A stretch of DNA of 40,895 nucleotides from a virus: positions 1 through 40,895 of IMG/VR virus record IMGVR_UViG_3300020473_000003. The stretch is one strand, 5' to 3'. Numbering within the stretch: position 1 is the first letter of the stretch; each line of letters opens with the position of its first letter. This document shows, piece by piece, positions 31,121 through 38,126 of the stretch. Under the pieces are notes generated by a model. It saw nothing but the letters and a program-made list of their open reading frames with translations. It was not told the DNA's origin and did no database searches. The position numbers and the translations under genes were made by a program.

Positions 31121-31483
31121 CTACTTGTGATTGGATTTGTGTGCCTCGAATTCATGCGCCTTAATTATCTCAACCAACTCCTCCGTGGTCAAGACAATTG
31201 TAATCCCATGCTTGGTGGCGTGCGCCACTTCCATATCTGCCCCTCGACTGTGACCGGGAAGCCTGTAGAGGATGTCCGCTTGTTCGACCCACGGTAGACA
31301 GCATTCCATCCATGTCTTGTGAGAGAAACGACCACTGGTCGGCATCGCCATCGTCAGCATGGGGTTGAACACGGAAAACCCCAGTTCCATTAGCTCCGTT
31401 TGCTTGCGAACTGCTTGCCCCAGATTTTGATAGTGGTCCCCAAGAGTTATCGGGCCAGCCAGGTAGACTCTATATCTGCTCAT
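31121..31483 (-). CDS. DUF4406-like (nucleoside deoxyribosyltransferase-like) protein
   Basis: This 120-aa Rossmann-like protein begins RVYLAGPITLGD, has FNPMLTMAMP and ADILYRLPGHSRGADMEVAHATKHGI. That matches small phage DUF4406 proteins, distant relatives of nucleoside 2-deoxyribosyltransferases. The E in GADMEVA corresponds to the catalytic glutamate position in those enzymes. It may bind or salvage nucleotides. ATG has GGAG upstream. Confidence 0.8.
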   Translation of the reverse strand: MSRYRVYLAGPITLGDHYQNLGQAVRKQTELMELGFSVFNPMLTMAMPTSGRFSHKTWMECCLPWVEQADILYRLPGHSRGADMEVAHATKHGITIVLTTEELVEIIKAHEFEAHKSNHK

Positions 31484-31519
31484 AAATGCTCCAGCGAATC
31501 AGTAGAGGGCTAAACGAGA

Positions 31520-32107
31520 TTATTCCGACCATGTAACGTCACTAACTAGTATATGGCGAAGCGGATCATAGGTGTGACGACTGCCGCCCTTGGTTGGCCT
31601 GCAATGGCAAGGTATGCCGTGTTCAAAAGGGCCCGCTTTGGCTTTGCGACACCAGTTTTTCGCCTCTCCTCGCCGATACTCCTTGCCCGGCTGTTTGCTG
31701 AACACTTCCCGTTGCCACGCTTCATTGATAACTATTACATTGCCTAGGCCACCGCAATACGGGCACGATGGGAGTATGCTTGCCGGCTTGCTCGCCTTCT
31801 CCTCCCGGCAAAACAACTCGTCATCATATCGGCCCTGGTTGAGCCATGTTGCGGGGTGTGGCACGAACTCGATCTTGGTGTTATGGACCTGCTTCGCAAA
31901 GGCGACCGCTGCCATCAATATCTTTTCACGTGCCTTTGCGGGGGATAGCCCCTCACGCTTAACCAAGCTCTTACAAGCAGTATCGTAAGCCGACTCAGCT
32001 TTTCGCTTCCCAATGCGCCTCGGGTATCTGTTCCAAAATTCTAAGAAATGGAGTGGGTAACCGTTGTGGGTCTTCTTTTCTGGCTTAAACAGGCTAGGTT
32101 GTTTCAT
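31520..32107 (-). CDS. Replication-like protein with zinc-finger C-terminus
   Basis: This 195-aa protein opens with FLEFWNRYPRRIGKRKAESAYDTACKSL, followed by HPATWLNQGRYDDE near residue 90. That FWxxYPxKxxKxxAxxxW/xxWLxxxRW-type domain is known from the ends of phage replication (DnaD/O-like and helicase-loader associated) proteins. A CPYCGGLGN motif plus further Cys/His (WCRKAKAGPFEHGIPCHC) suggests a zinc site. It follows a structured 0.32-kb gap. ATG has GAAAGGAC upstream. It is the best replication-initiation candidate here. Confidence 0.7.
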   Translation of the reverse strand: MKQPSLFKPEKKTHNGYPLHFLEFWNRYPRRIGKRKAESAYDTACKSLVKREGLSPAKAREKILMAAVAFAKQVHNTKIEFVPHPATWLNQGRYDDELFCREEKASKPASILPSCPYCGGLGNVIVINEAWQREVFSKQPGKEYRRGEAKNWCRKAKAGPFEHGIPCHCRPTKGGSRHTYDPLRHILVSDVTWSE

Positions 32108-32428
32108 GATAGTGTCCTTTCTTAGGGTTCAACGTCCGTTCTCAACTCAGAAACATGCTTGGGGGTTTGTTGCTGCGCACCGGTCCCACTGACGTGGGCC
32201 GGTGTCTCTCATGCTCAGGGGATGCCGAGCGACCGGTCGGGCTATTGTTTTTTGGTGGCGAAGCACCTACCACCCAGGATCCCTACTAGCCGCACGTGGT
32301 GCCGGAAGTGCCATGCGGGGGTAGTCCTGCTTCCTTGCAACGCAACATTAAAACGCCTCGCGTTCGCCGGTGCTGCGTCTTCTGTCCGGTATATTGGTGG
32401 CATCGCAATTCAATGCGCTGTTACGCCA
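32108..32428. other. Structured 321-bp intergenic region (possible replication origin)
   Basis: The main feature is a long hairpin (32178-32204). CACCGG, a bulged T and CCCAC pair with GTGGG and CCGGTG around a TGAC loop. A CGACCGGTCG palindrome (about 32230-32239) and a GGTGG/CCACC stem lie close by. No T-run follows on the minus strand, so it is not an ordinary terminator. A 53-codon ORF (32242-32403, minus) has no ribosome-binding site and is not called. Lying between a winged-helix protein and the replication-like protein, the region may hold the origin or an operator. Confidence 0.5.
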
Positions 32429-32713
32429 CTAACGCAATCGGTAGATCCAAAACTGATTTCGGACCCTAGTCCTTTCCACGGTGTAGAACTTTCTCAGTGA
32501 CCGCATTCGCCGAAGACCTTCGCTGGCGGGGTACCCGGCTTTTCCTGCTGCCTTTCTTATCTCATCTGGAGTGTGCCAATAACCGTCTGACATTAAATCA
32601 AACACTCTCTGCGTCGACGGACTCAGCTTGCCTTTGGGGTGCCTAGGCGTCAAGTTTGGGCCACTGCTGCGAACGTCTCGGGGGTTTCCGAGTGACAACT
32701 TGAGTTGATTCAT
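32429..32713 (-). CDS. Winged-helix DNA-binding protein
   Basis: This 94-aa protein has a wHTH at residues 29-90: KLSPSTQRVFDLMSDGYWHTPDEIRKAAGKAGYPASEGLRRMRSLRKFYTVERTRVRNQFWIYRL. The recognition helix is probably in ASEGLRRMRSLRK. ATG has TAGGAG upstream. It sits before the structured gap and may bind it, as a replication or transcription factor. Confidence 0.75.
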   Translation of the reverse strand: MNQLKLSLGNPRDVRSSGPNLTPRHPKGKLSPSTQRVFDLMSDGYWHTPDEIRKAAGKAGYPASEGLRRMRSLRKFYTVERTRVRNQFWIYRLR

Positions 32714-32823
32714 GACTGCTCCTAAAAAGGGCTGACGTCGGCGCGGAAGTAAAGGACAATAAACTTTCCGCGCCGACGAACCGTTTGACGCCAGGGAGGA
32801 GAGACGTCGAACGGCGCCCGGAC

Positions 32824-33252
32824 TTAGAATGGAACGGGGCTATCTTCGGCGCCAACAGCGTGGGCAAGTTCCGCGCCAGGCAGTTCGTCGCTAGAGACCT
32901 CCCCGTTGCTAGGCTGAGAGGTCCCCGCTTCCGTATGAGTGACGCGAATGCAAGGAACCTCAGAACCGTTGTAGCTAGTCACGGAGGGGGCTAGCGTCAC
33001 TTTATTCCCTTTGCCTCCCCAGTTGTCGGACTCCCAGCCGAAGGCTTCGCTGATCTTGTTTACGTTCGTCTTGTTGCACGCGAATTCCTTTTGTGTCTCA
33101 TTAAACCGCAGCACTGCCTTTAGGTCTTCCGACCTGCCGTTCGCTGCCATGTTTCTTATTTCACAGGACGCAATCGTCAGTGTAAACGGCTTGCCTTTTA
33201 GGTCGTGGGCCCTCAGATAATTTCCATTGTTGTAGATATTGCGGATGTCCAT
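32824..33252 (-). CDS. OB-fold-like ssDNA-binding or replication accessory protein
   Basis: The start at 33252 (MDIRNIYNNGNYLRAHDL, 142 aa) is preceded by GAAAGGA; the longer reading adds 72 basic, unlikely residues. The sequence follows a widespread phage family: an opening YLxAxDLxGKxFTLTI strand, then EDLKAVLRFNETQKEFACNKTNVNKISEAFG and KGNKVTLAPSVTSYNGSEVPCIRV. A disordered acidic tail (SSDELPGAELAHAVGAEDSPVPF) ends in PF, as in SSB-type proteins that recruit partners. This suggests ssDNA binding (inference). Confidence 0.75.
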   Translation of the reverse strand: MDIRNIYNNGNYLRAHDLKGKPFTLTIASCEIRNMAANGRSEDLKAVLRFNETQKEFACNKTNVNKISEAFGWESDNWGGKGNKVTLAPSVTSYNGSEVPCIRVTHTEAGTSQPSNGEVSSDELPGAELAHAVGAEDSPVPF

Positions 33253-33265
33253 TTCATTCCTTTCG

Positions 33266-33706
33266 CTATGTTGCGGCTTGCCGCCTAGTGTAACTAAGAA
33301 CTTCCCGTACCATTTTCTGTTCTGCGATATACTTTTCTGCCTCTTCCTTTCTTTCCTTGTAAAGTGCGTCGGAGCAGATATGTTTAATGGCCGTTTGCAG
33401 ACTCTTGCCTCTCTTGGCCACTTCGGCTGGCGTCCACGTCGCACGGATCGCCGCTGCCCTTTCCGCAACCTGCTCGGGAGACGGCACTGGCGTGCAGCGG
33501 TATCGGTGTGCTTTCCTTAGTTTCTTTTCGCGGCCAGTCTCGGCCCACCAAATGTGGGTCTTGGTAGCGTGCACTGCTCTGCCGTCGGTCATCGTCCAGT
33601 TGTCGCCATCATGCCGAACCACTTCCACGTAATCGCCAGCTTTAATTGACTCGTAAAAGCTGGCGCGTCCTTGCGCCTCGGCATATCCGTTGCCTTGCTC
33701 TTCCAT
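33266..33706 (-). CDS. Hypothetical early/middle protein
   Basis: This 146-aa protein has a small beta domain (GDYVEVVRHDGDNWTMTDGRAVHATKTHIWWAE), a linker (RCTPVPSPEQV) and a helical C-terminal half (AERAAAIRATWTPAEVAKRGKSL, DALYKERKEEAEKYIAEQKMVREVL). The first part resembles an SH3-like or KOW-like fold. No enzyme motif is seen. ATG has AAGGAG upstream. It is 13 bp before the OB-fold gene. Confidence 0.7.
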   Translation of the reverse strand: MEEQGNGYAEAQGRASFYESIKAGDYVEVVRHDGDNWTMTDGRAVHATKTHIWWAETGREKKLRKAHRYRCTPVPSPEQVAERAAAIRATWTPAEVAKRGKSLQTAIKHICSDALYKERKEEAEKYIAEQKMVREVLSYTRRQAAT

Positions 33707-33748
33707 GTTGTCTCCTTCGTTGTGATTATACTGAAGACTGATCCGTCG

Positions 33749-33982
33749 TCAACTCCGATTGACAAACAATTGCATTACCTTTATTTGAAACACCTTCGCC
33801 ACGGCGTCTAGTAGCTCTGGCTTTGGAAACCTCTCGCCTCTCTCGTACTTCACCCAAGCGGAACGGGATACGCCCGTCCTTGCAGCCGCCGACGCTATGG
33901 TCATGCCTGCTGCCTTCCTAAAAAGGGCAAGGTTGGTCTTGAATACGTCCCTGGATTTTTCTGTTGTTTCGGTGCCGTTCAT
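33749..33982 (-). CDS. XRE/Cro-C1-type helix-turn-helix regulator
   Basis: This 77-aa protein contains a complete HTH at about residues 15-70: FKTNLALFRKAAGMTIASAAARTGVSRSAWVKYERGERFPKPELLDAVAKVFQI. It lacks a protease or dimerisation domain, so it is Cro-like. Its DNA targets may include the dyads in 805-1098 or the TGCTATTGAC copies. ATG has AAGGGG upstream. Confidence 0.88.
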   Translation of the reverse strand: MNGTETTEKSRDVFKTNLALFRKAAGMTIASAAARTGVSRSAWVKYERGERFPKPELLDAVAKVFQIKVMQLFVNRS

Positions 33983-33990
33983 GGGTCCCC

Positions 33991-35202
33991 TTAGTTGATT
34001 TGGTCTTCCAGTAAAGATCGGATAGTTGAGTCCGATACAACGTCAATCACCAAGTGCACCCGGGGTGTGTCACCTCGGTTTACTGCACGGTGCGGCTTCC
34101 TTGTGTCAAGATACCATACCTCGCCCTCTTTCATGTGGACGTCCTTCTCGGAACCATGGACGTCCCATGTCGTAAAGATCACCCCAGGGTTTGTAATTAG
34201 CGGTATGTGGAAGCGGGCAGCCCTGCCGTCTTGAACGCCGGAGTCGGGGTCCGCTTGATCAGTATGTCTTTCCAGAGTGCCGCCTCCTGGGGCCAGTTTC
34301 ATGAGCCGCACTCGATGGTAAAAGACCGGGTGTCTATCAGGGTCCACTATCGCCCTTTCGGCAATAGCGTTTATCACCGGCAGCTTCTGACGTAGCGGAG
34401 TGTCTTGGAGCCCGAAGGTCTCGCCCGCGTGTTCTTCCTTCCATTTCTTATTCATTTCAGAAGGCTTACCGATCATGCCGGGGTCTGGCGAGTACCCGCG
34501 AAGGGCTAACGCGCTCCATGATTTCGCTTTATTGTAATTAGAATAATGGTTGGCGAAGTCCCCGATGGCCCTTACTTCCTCTTGGGCTGCCTCTAACGAA
34601 TGAAATCGACCCGGCCTGTGGATACGGACGCAATCAACATCCTCCGCTAGCGGTCTAGTCGGGTGCTGTCTCGGCGGCCGCTCGCCAGGCCCGCAGAAGT
34701 ATATGGCGACCATCTCGGAGAAGGTTGTTATTTTAGTGCCAACCCACTTGAAGCCACATTCCTTGGCCAAGCGGTTCGACTCAGCGTCCTCGGTCCAGAC
34801 ATAGAACCAGCAGGGTGCTTCCTTGGTTGCGGCTAGTAAAGCGTGCTTGGCTTTGTCATAAGCGCCGTCCGCCCATGCCATTTTCGTTATAGTTATGTCG
34901 CCGACTATCTTGCGCCCGATCGGGACGCCCTTGTACATTACTATACTAGTGGCAGCGGCAGCGACCTTTTTGTCCATCGCTACAACAGGAAGAGGCTGCC
35001 CCTCGAGTCGCTGAGTCGGTCTCGGCCAGTCTGCCTCCCGGTAAAGCTTCAAGGTTCTCTTGTGGAGACTCTCCGCTAGGGTGTTCTTCTTGGCAGTGCT
35101 GAATGGAGACATACTGTATTGATTGTATTTCTGGTAAAAGCTCTCCAGTTGCAGTAGGTCTTCCATGTTGTAGCCATGCTGCCATGCTTTTTTTTCAGTC
35201 AT
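33991..35202 (-). CDS. GNAT-like plus aspartyl-beta-hydroxylase-like fusion
   Basis: This 403-aa two-domain protein has two recognisable halves. Residues about 80-175 have a GNAT-like fold end: an AWADGAYDKAKHALLAATKEA helix, CWFYVWTEDAESNRLAKECGFKWVGTKI and a last strand. Residues about 185-395 match Fe(II)/2OG aspartyl/asparaginyl beta-hydroxylases. An H313-T-D315 pair in LERHTDQ, then RFHIPLITNP, is followed by EVWYLDTRKPHRAVNRG with distal H371 and R381 in RVHLVIDV for 2OG. All iron ligands are present. It overlaps the methyltransferase stop as TAATG. The pair could build a base modification; a protein or tRNA target is equally possible. Confidence 0.8.
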   Translation of the reverse strand: MTEKKAWQHGYNMEDLLQLESFYQKYNQYSMSPFSTAKKNTLAESLHKRTLKLYREADWPRPTQRLEGQPLPVVAMDKKVAAAATSIVMYKGVPIGRKIVGDITITKMAWADGAYDKAKHALLAATKEAPCWFYVWTEDAESNRLAKECGFKWVGTKITTFSEMVAIYFCGPGERPPRQHPTRPLAEDVDCVRIHRPGRFHSLEAAQEEVRAIGDFANHYSNYNKAKSWSALALRGYSPDPGMIGKPSEMNKKWKEEHAGETFGLQDTPLRQKLPVINAIAERAIVDPDRHPVFYHRVRLMKLAPGGGTLERHTDQADPDSGVQDGRAARFHIPLITNPGVIFTTWDVHGSEKDVHMKEGEVWYLDTRKPHRAVNRGDTPRVHLVIDVVSDSTIRSLLEDQIN

Positions 35203-36224
35203 TACTTGCCTTTCTTAATAGTGTAAAACGTTTCGCCTTCCTTTTTCTCCTTGCCGCTTTTCTTGATCTGATTGTCCGCCAAGCTGACCCGATTGTACTT
35301 TTCTAGGCGCCCGACAAGATAACCCCTCTCAGAACAGATCCGTAGGAGCTCCTCGTCAAGTGGCCACCGCCTGGACCCTATGTTGCATACAAACGTGGCG
35401 TCGGGCTTTAGTGCGGTCATAGTCTTTACAAGAAATGGCTCGTAAAAACCTTCCACCCAGTCCTCGAAGGACGCATAGCGGTTATGGGAGTTCGTGCTTT
35501 CTCCGTCGGCATAACGCTCCGTGTCAAAGTAAGGAGGGCTCGTCAACGCAAAATCGAAGTGATCGCTTGGCAGGTCCGCATCCTCAAAAGGGAGGCAAGT
35601 TAAGCTGGCGGAGAAGTCTGGGCGAAACGGGGCAATAAACTCTCTCGCCATTCGCTGAAGACCCGCCATGGTTCGCGTCGACGGGTCAAACGCTGTATAG
35701 CTGTCGGTAACCGTGGAGAACCCGAGCAGCCGCCCTCCCCATCCCGCGCACGGATCTAGGACCCGACTGGACTTTGTTACGTCAAACGTAAGTGCAATCT
35801 GCCGCACCTTGTTTGGCCGAAACTCGTCCACTCGGGGCGACCCCGATATTCCCATCTCAAGCAGACGATAGAGGTGGTCCCTCAGGTTCAAGTCTCGGGT
35901 CCAAAGTGCGGCACGGGCAAGCCCGTCGGCGAACCTGGGGTCCTGAAGGTTGTCTAGCATCGACTTACCTGTGAGGGAGTGGCGAGTAGTTAAGCGATGT
36001 GGGTTATACAACAGAGACGTCTTGGAGCACCTTGGTTCGCCTCTCACCAGCCCGACGTACTCTATTGATTCCCGGAATTCGGTTGTCAACAGCGGCACTA
36101 ACGTCTCCAGCGTAATGCCGGACAGTTGGGAATGGATCTTGTTAGCAAGCGCCTCCCGATCCATCTCGGGAGGCGCCGGCTCAAGGTCGCCAAAAAGGTT
36201 CTTGCATTCCTTTAAATCAAACAA
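35202..36224 (-). CDS. SPPY-type SAM-dependent DNA methyltransferase-like protein
   Basis: This 340-aa enzyme has SAM motif I VLDPCAGWGGRLLGF (155-169), an acidic Y-x-x-F-DP loop (176-181) and the catalytic SPPY motif IV (229-232), in the order of amino-methyltransferases. The C-terminal half continues YASFEDWVEGFYEPFLVKTMTALKPDATFVCNIG. The N-terminal 140 residues form an extra domain. No target-recognition domain is evident. It starts at TTG 36224 with GGAAGG upstream; the next ATG is 20 codons downstream. It is coupled to the GNAT-hydroxylase fusion, so the two probably work in one pathway. Confidence 0.85.
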   Translation of the reverse strand: MFDLKECKNLFGDLEPAPPEMDREALANKIHSQLSGITLETLVPLLTTEFRESIEYVGLVRGEPRCSKTSLLYNPHRLTTRHSLTGKSMLDNLQDPRFADGLARAALWTRDLNLRDHLYRLLEMGISGSPRVDEFRPNKVRQIALTFDVTKSSRVLDPCAGWGGRLLGFSTVTDSYTAFDPSTRTMAGLQRMAREFIAPFRPDFSASLTCLPFEDADLPSDHFDFALTSPPYFDTERYADGESTNSHNRYASFEDWVEGFYEPFLVKTMTALKPDATFVCNIGSRRWPLDEELLRICSERGYLVGRLEKYNRVSLADNQIKKSGKEKKEGETFYTIKKGK

Positions 36225-36244
36225 GGCGGCCTTCCTTCCTTTTC

Positions 36245-36460
36245 TTAGCCGTTATTATGGCTGCAATTCTCGTTCAGCCAGGACAGCACTGCTGGCTTCC
36301 GCACTGGAAACTCAACTGCTTGTGTGCTCTCCGTCCCGACTGCAAGGCCTCCTTGTGCTTGGAGCTCCTTCAATCGGTCCTCCGCAGCTTTACGAGTGGC
36401 GAACCAATGACGGCACAGCCCTGCTTGGGGGTCCCGGTATTTGGTCAGGTAAACTTTCAT
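36245..36460 (-). CDS. Small hypothetical early protein
   Basis: This 71-aa protein begins MKVYLTKYRDPQAGLCRHWFATRKAAEDRLKELQAQGG. That is a strand, a helix and a second short strand; the WFATRKAAEDRLKEL stretch resembles small phage proteins of unknown function. ATG has GAAAGGA upstream. It lies directly before the methyltransferase gene. Confidence 0.65.
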   Translation of the reverse strand: MKVYLTKYRDPQAGLCRHWFATRKAAEDRLKELQAQGGLAVGTESTQAVEFPVRKPAVLSWLNENCSHNNG

Positions 36461-36473
36461 CGCTTCTATCCTT

Positions 36474-37139
36474 TCAATAATTGAGGTTTAAAAACAATTC
36501 CCAGTCCTTGAGGTTGCTCCTTTCTGTTAAGTGCTCAATGTCTCGGCCGATCGGTCTGCTTGCCATGACGTCCAGCCATGTGTCAAACCTGCGGTAGAGG
36601 TGCTTGCGGTTCTGATCCCAGCTTGCCGCACGCCCCCAGTCCCTGTCGGTGATAGGCAGTTCGCCGCACCACTCTTGAAAGTCTGGGGTATAGGCAAGAG
36701 CTTCCCCGATGCCTAGCCAGCCATCGTCGCCATCTGTGGTCCATGGGCCGGTGTCGACCAATGACTTACTCAGACCGGCGCCTACTTGGTCTCTAAGGAA
36801 GAACAGCAAGTCTGTACAACGCTCGTACACGTCGGACCAATCATTGCAAACATGATTGCCTCTGAAAGGATCTAGCCCTAGCCAATCGTAGGGAATCCTT
36901 GTGTCGTGCACTTTGCAGGCCCAACTGTTATAACGGTCGCCCTCTCCCAGGTAACACGGCTGCACAATTAGCGTCCGAGCGTAGCGGCAAAGCTTCACCA
37001 CCTCGACGGCATCAAAGTCCAGTTCCTCGTCAGATAGGTGTCTCGCACTGAATGACAAGTCCTCCCCGGCCTGCTCGGTAAAGACAGCCAGGATAAGCTT
37101 GTCGCGGCTTTTCTTGTTTTCTATTTTGTCGTTAAACAT
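36474..37139 (-). CDS. Hypothetical early protein, W/D-rich
   Basis: This 221-aa protein has many Trp and Asp residues (GPWTTDGDDGWLGIGEA, ITDRDWGRAASWDQN). It has an N-terminal EELDFDAVEVVKLCRYARTLIV and a segment DVYERCTDLLFFLRDQV. I recognise no family and see no membrane segment. ATG has GAAAGGAC. A CGGGC/GCCCG hairpin (37178-37195) stands in the leader. Confidence 0.65.
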   Translation of the reverse strand: MFNDKIENKKSRDKLILAVFTEQAGEDLSFSARHLSDEELDFDAVEVVKLCRYARTLIVQPCYLGEGDRYNSWACKVHDTRIPYDWLGLDPFRGNHVCNDWSDVYERCTDLLFFLRDQVGAGLSKSLVDTGPWTTDGDDGWLGIGEALAYTPDFQEWCGELPITDRDWGRAASWDQNRKHLYRRFDTWLDVMASRPIGRDIEHLTERSNLKDWELFLNLNY

Positions 37140-37177
37140 GATACAAAGTCCTTTCGGTTAGAGTGAAAGGCAGTTTA

Positions 37178-37195
37178 CGGGCGTGCCCAGGCCCG
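37178..37195 (-). promoter_or_regulatory. Leader hairpin before the 221-aa gene
   Basis: CGGGC (37178-37182) pairs with GCCCG (37191-37195) around an 8-nt loop, between the stop of the DUF932-like gene and the ribosome-binding box of the next gene. A comparable hairpin lies before the DUF932-like gene. It may mark an mRNA processing or stability element; there is no T-run. Confidence 0.35.
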
Positions 37196-37202
37196 CTGCG
37201 GT

Positions 37203-38024
37203 TTAAGCCTCTTCAGCGACTGCTTCCTCTAGTATCTGCGCCGTGCTTTGCGGCATAACTACTCCGCAATAACTGTCCATGAGCCCGTTGAGCACTTGAC
37301 TGCGGCGCATGACTTGCCGCACGCCTGAGGACTTGTAGACTTCGGTGAAGGCGTTGTATAACGACCACGCATTCCTCGGAGCAAACTCCTCGTGGGCTGG
37401 ATAGTTCCACTGCTCCATAACGTCCAGGATCTTGGTCGGGGTTATCGCCCGAGACCGCGCCGCCTCAATTACCAAGTGGGAAGCGTCCCGCTGGTCGAGC
37501 GGGGACTCCTCGTACTTTGCAAAGCGGTCGACTTGTGACCCTCTGGACTCAATAAGTGCACTCACCGCTCGATGAACGCAGGCCCCGAGGTCCCGCTCGA
37601 TGTTGCGGGTATGTCTGCGGCTAATCTTCACCTCGCCCGAGAATGCAAGGTTGTCACAAACAAACACTCGGCTACCCATAACTAACTGAGCGGAGCAGGA
37701 CTTGTCGCCGCTATTCCTCAGTCCGAGCAGCAAGCCAAAACTATCTTCCATAAGACTAGCGCCGTCGTTTCCGGGCTCGTCAAACTGCTTCGGGCACGAT
37801 AGTTCCAGGACGCCAAAATACCTTTGTCTCCTGGCGTCATATCCGTGTTCCTGTGACTTCACCTCCATCCCGGCTGAGTCAATCGCGTCCTCTACTTTGC
37901 CTAGCAGGAGGTCATTGCTAACGGGGTAGTAAGTTCCTTCCTGCTTGGGCGTCGGCAACTTTCGGATTTGACTGCGGGTGATTGCGTCGGCGCCACAATG
38001 AAGCATTAGGTTAGTTCTTGCCAT
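37203..38024 (-). CDS. DUF932-like phage/plasmid protein
   Basis: This 273-aa protein has the typical pattern of DUF932: MLHCGADAITRSQIRKLPTPKQEGTYYPV, then RYFGVLELSCP, LLLGLRNSGDKSCSAQLVMGSRVFVCDNLAFSGEVKISRRHTRNIERDL and later WNYPAHEEFAPRNAWSLYNAFTEVYK. Family members are common in phages and plasmids and have no established function. The C-terminus is acidic and Ala-rich (EEAVAEEA). ATG has GAAAGGAC. Confidence 0.88.
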   Translation of the reverse strand: MARTNLMLHCGADAITRSQIRKLPTPKQEGTYYPVSNDLLLGKVEDAIDSAGMEVKSQEHGYDARRQRYFGVLELSCPKQFDEPGNDGASLMEDSFGLLLGLRNSGDKSCSAQLVMGSRVFVCDNLAFSGEVKISRRHTRNIERDLGACVHRAVSALIESRGSQVDRFAKYEESPLDQRDASHLVIEAARSRAITPTKILDVMEQWNYPAHEEFAPRNAWSLYNAFTEVYKSSGVRQVMRRSQVLNGLMDSYCGVVMPQSTAQILEEAVAEEA

Positions 38025-38054
38025 GATTTTGTCCTTTCATGAGAATGGTAATTT

Positions 38055-38070
38055 GCAGGCACGCGCCTGC
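38055..38070 (-). promoter_or_regulatory. Leader hairpin before the DUF932-like gene
   Basis: GCAGGC and GCCTGC flank an ACGC loop, giving a strong 6-bp stem in the leader of the DUF932-like gene. On the minus strand AAATTACC follows, so it is not a standard terminator. Confidence 0.4.
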
Positions 38071-38126
38071 GTCAATCAATAAACAGCAATCTAAACGTTC
38101 TACGATTTGTGCACAATAGCACCTTA

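Noticed and set aside
32242-32403. 53-codon minus-strand ORF in the structured gap
   Set aside because: It has no Shine-Dalgarno sequence and overlaps the palindromes; kept only as a note in the region entry.
32159-32500. 113-aa plus-strand ORF over the structured gap
   Set aside because: It is the only large plus ORF outside genes, but it overlaps the winged-helix gene, has no ribosome-binding site and reads like random Cys/Pro-rich sequence.
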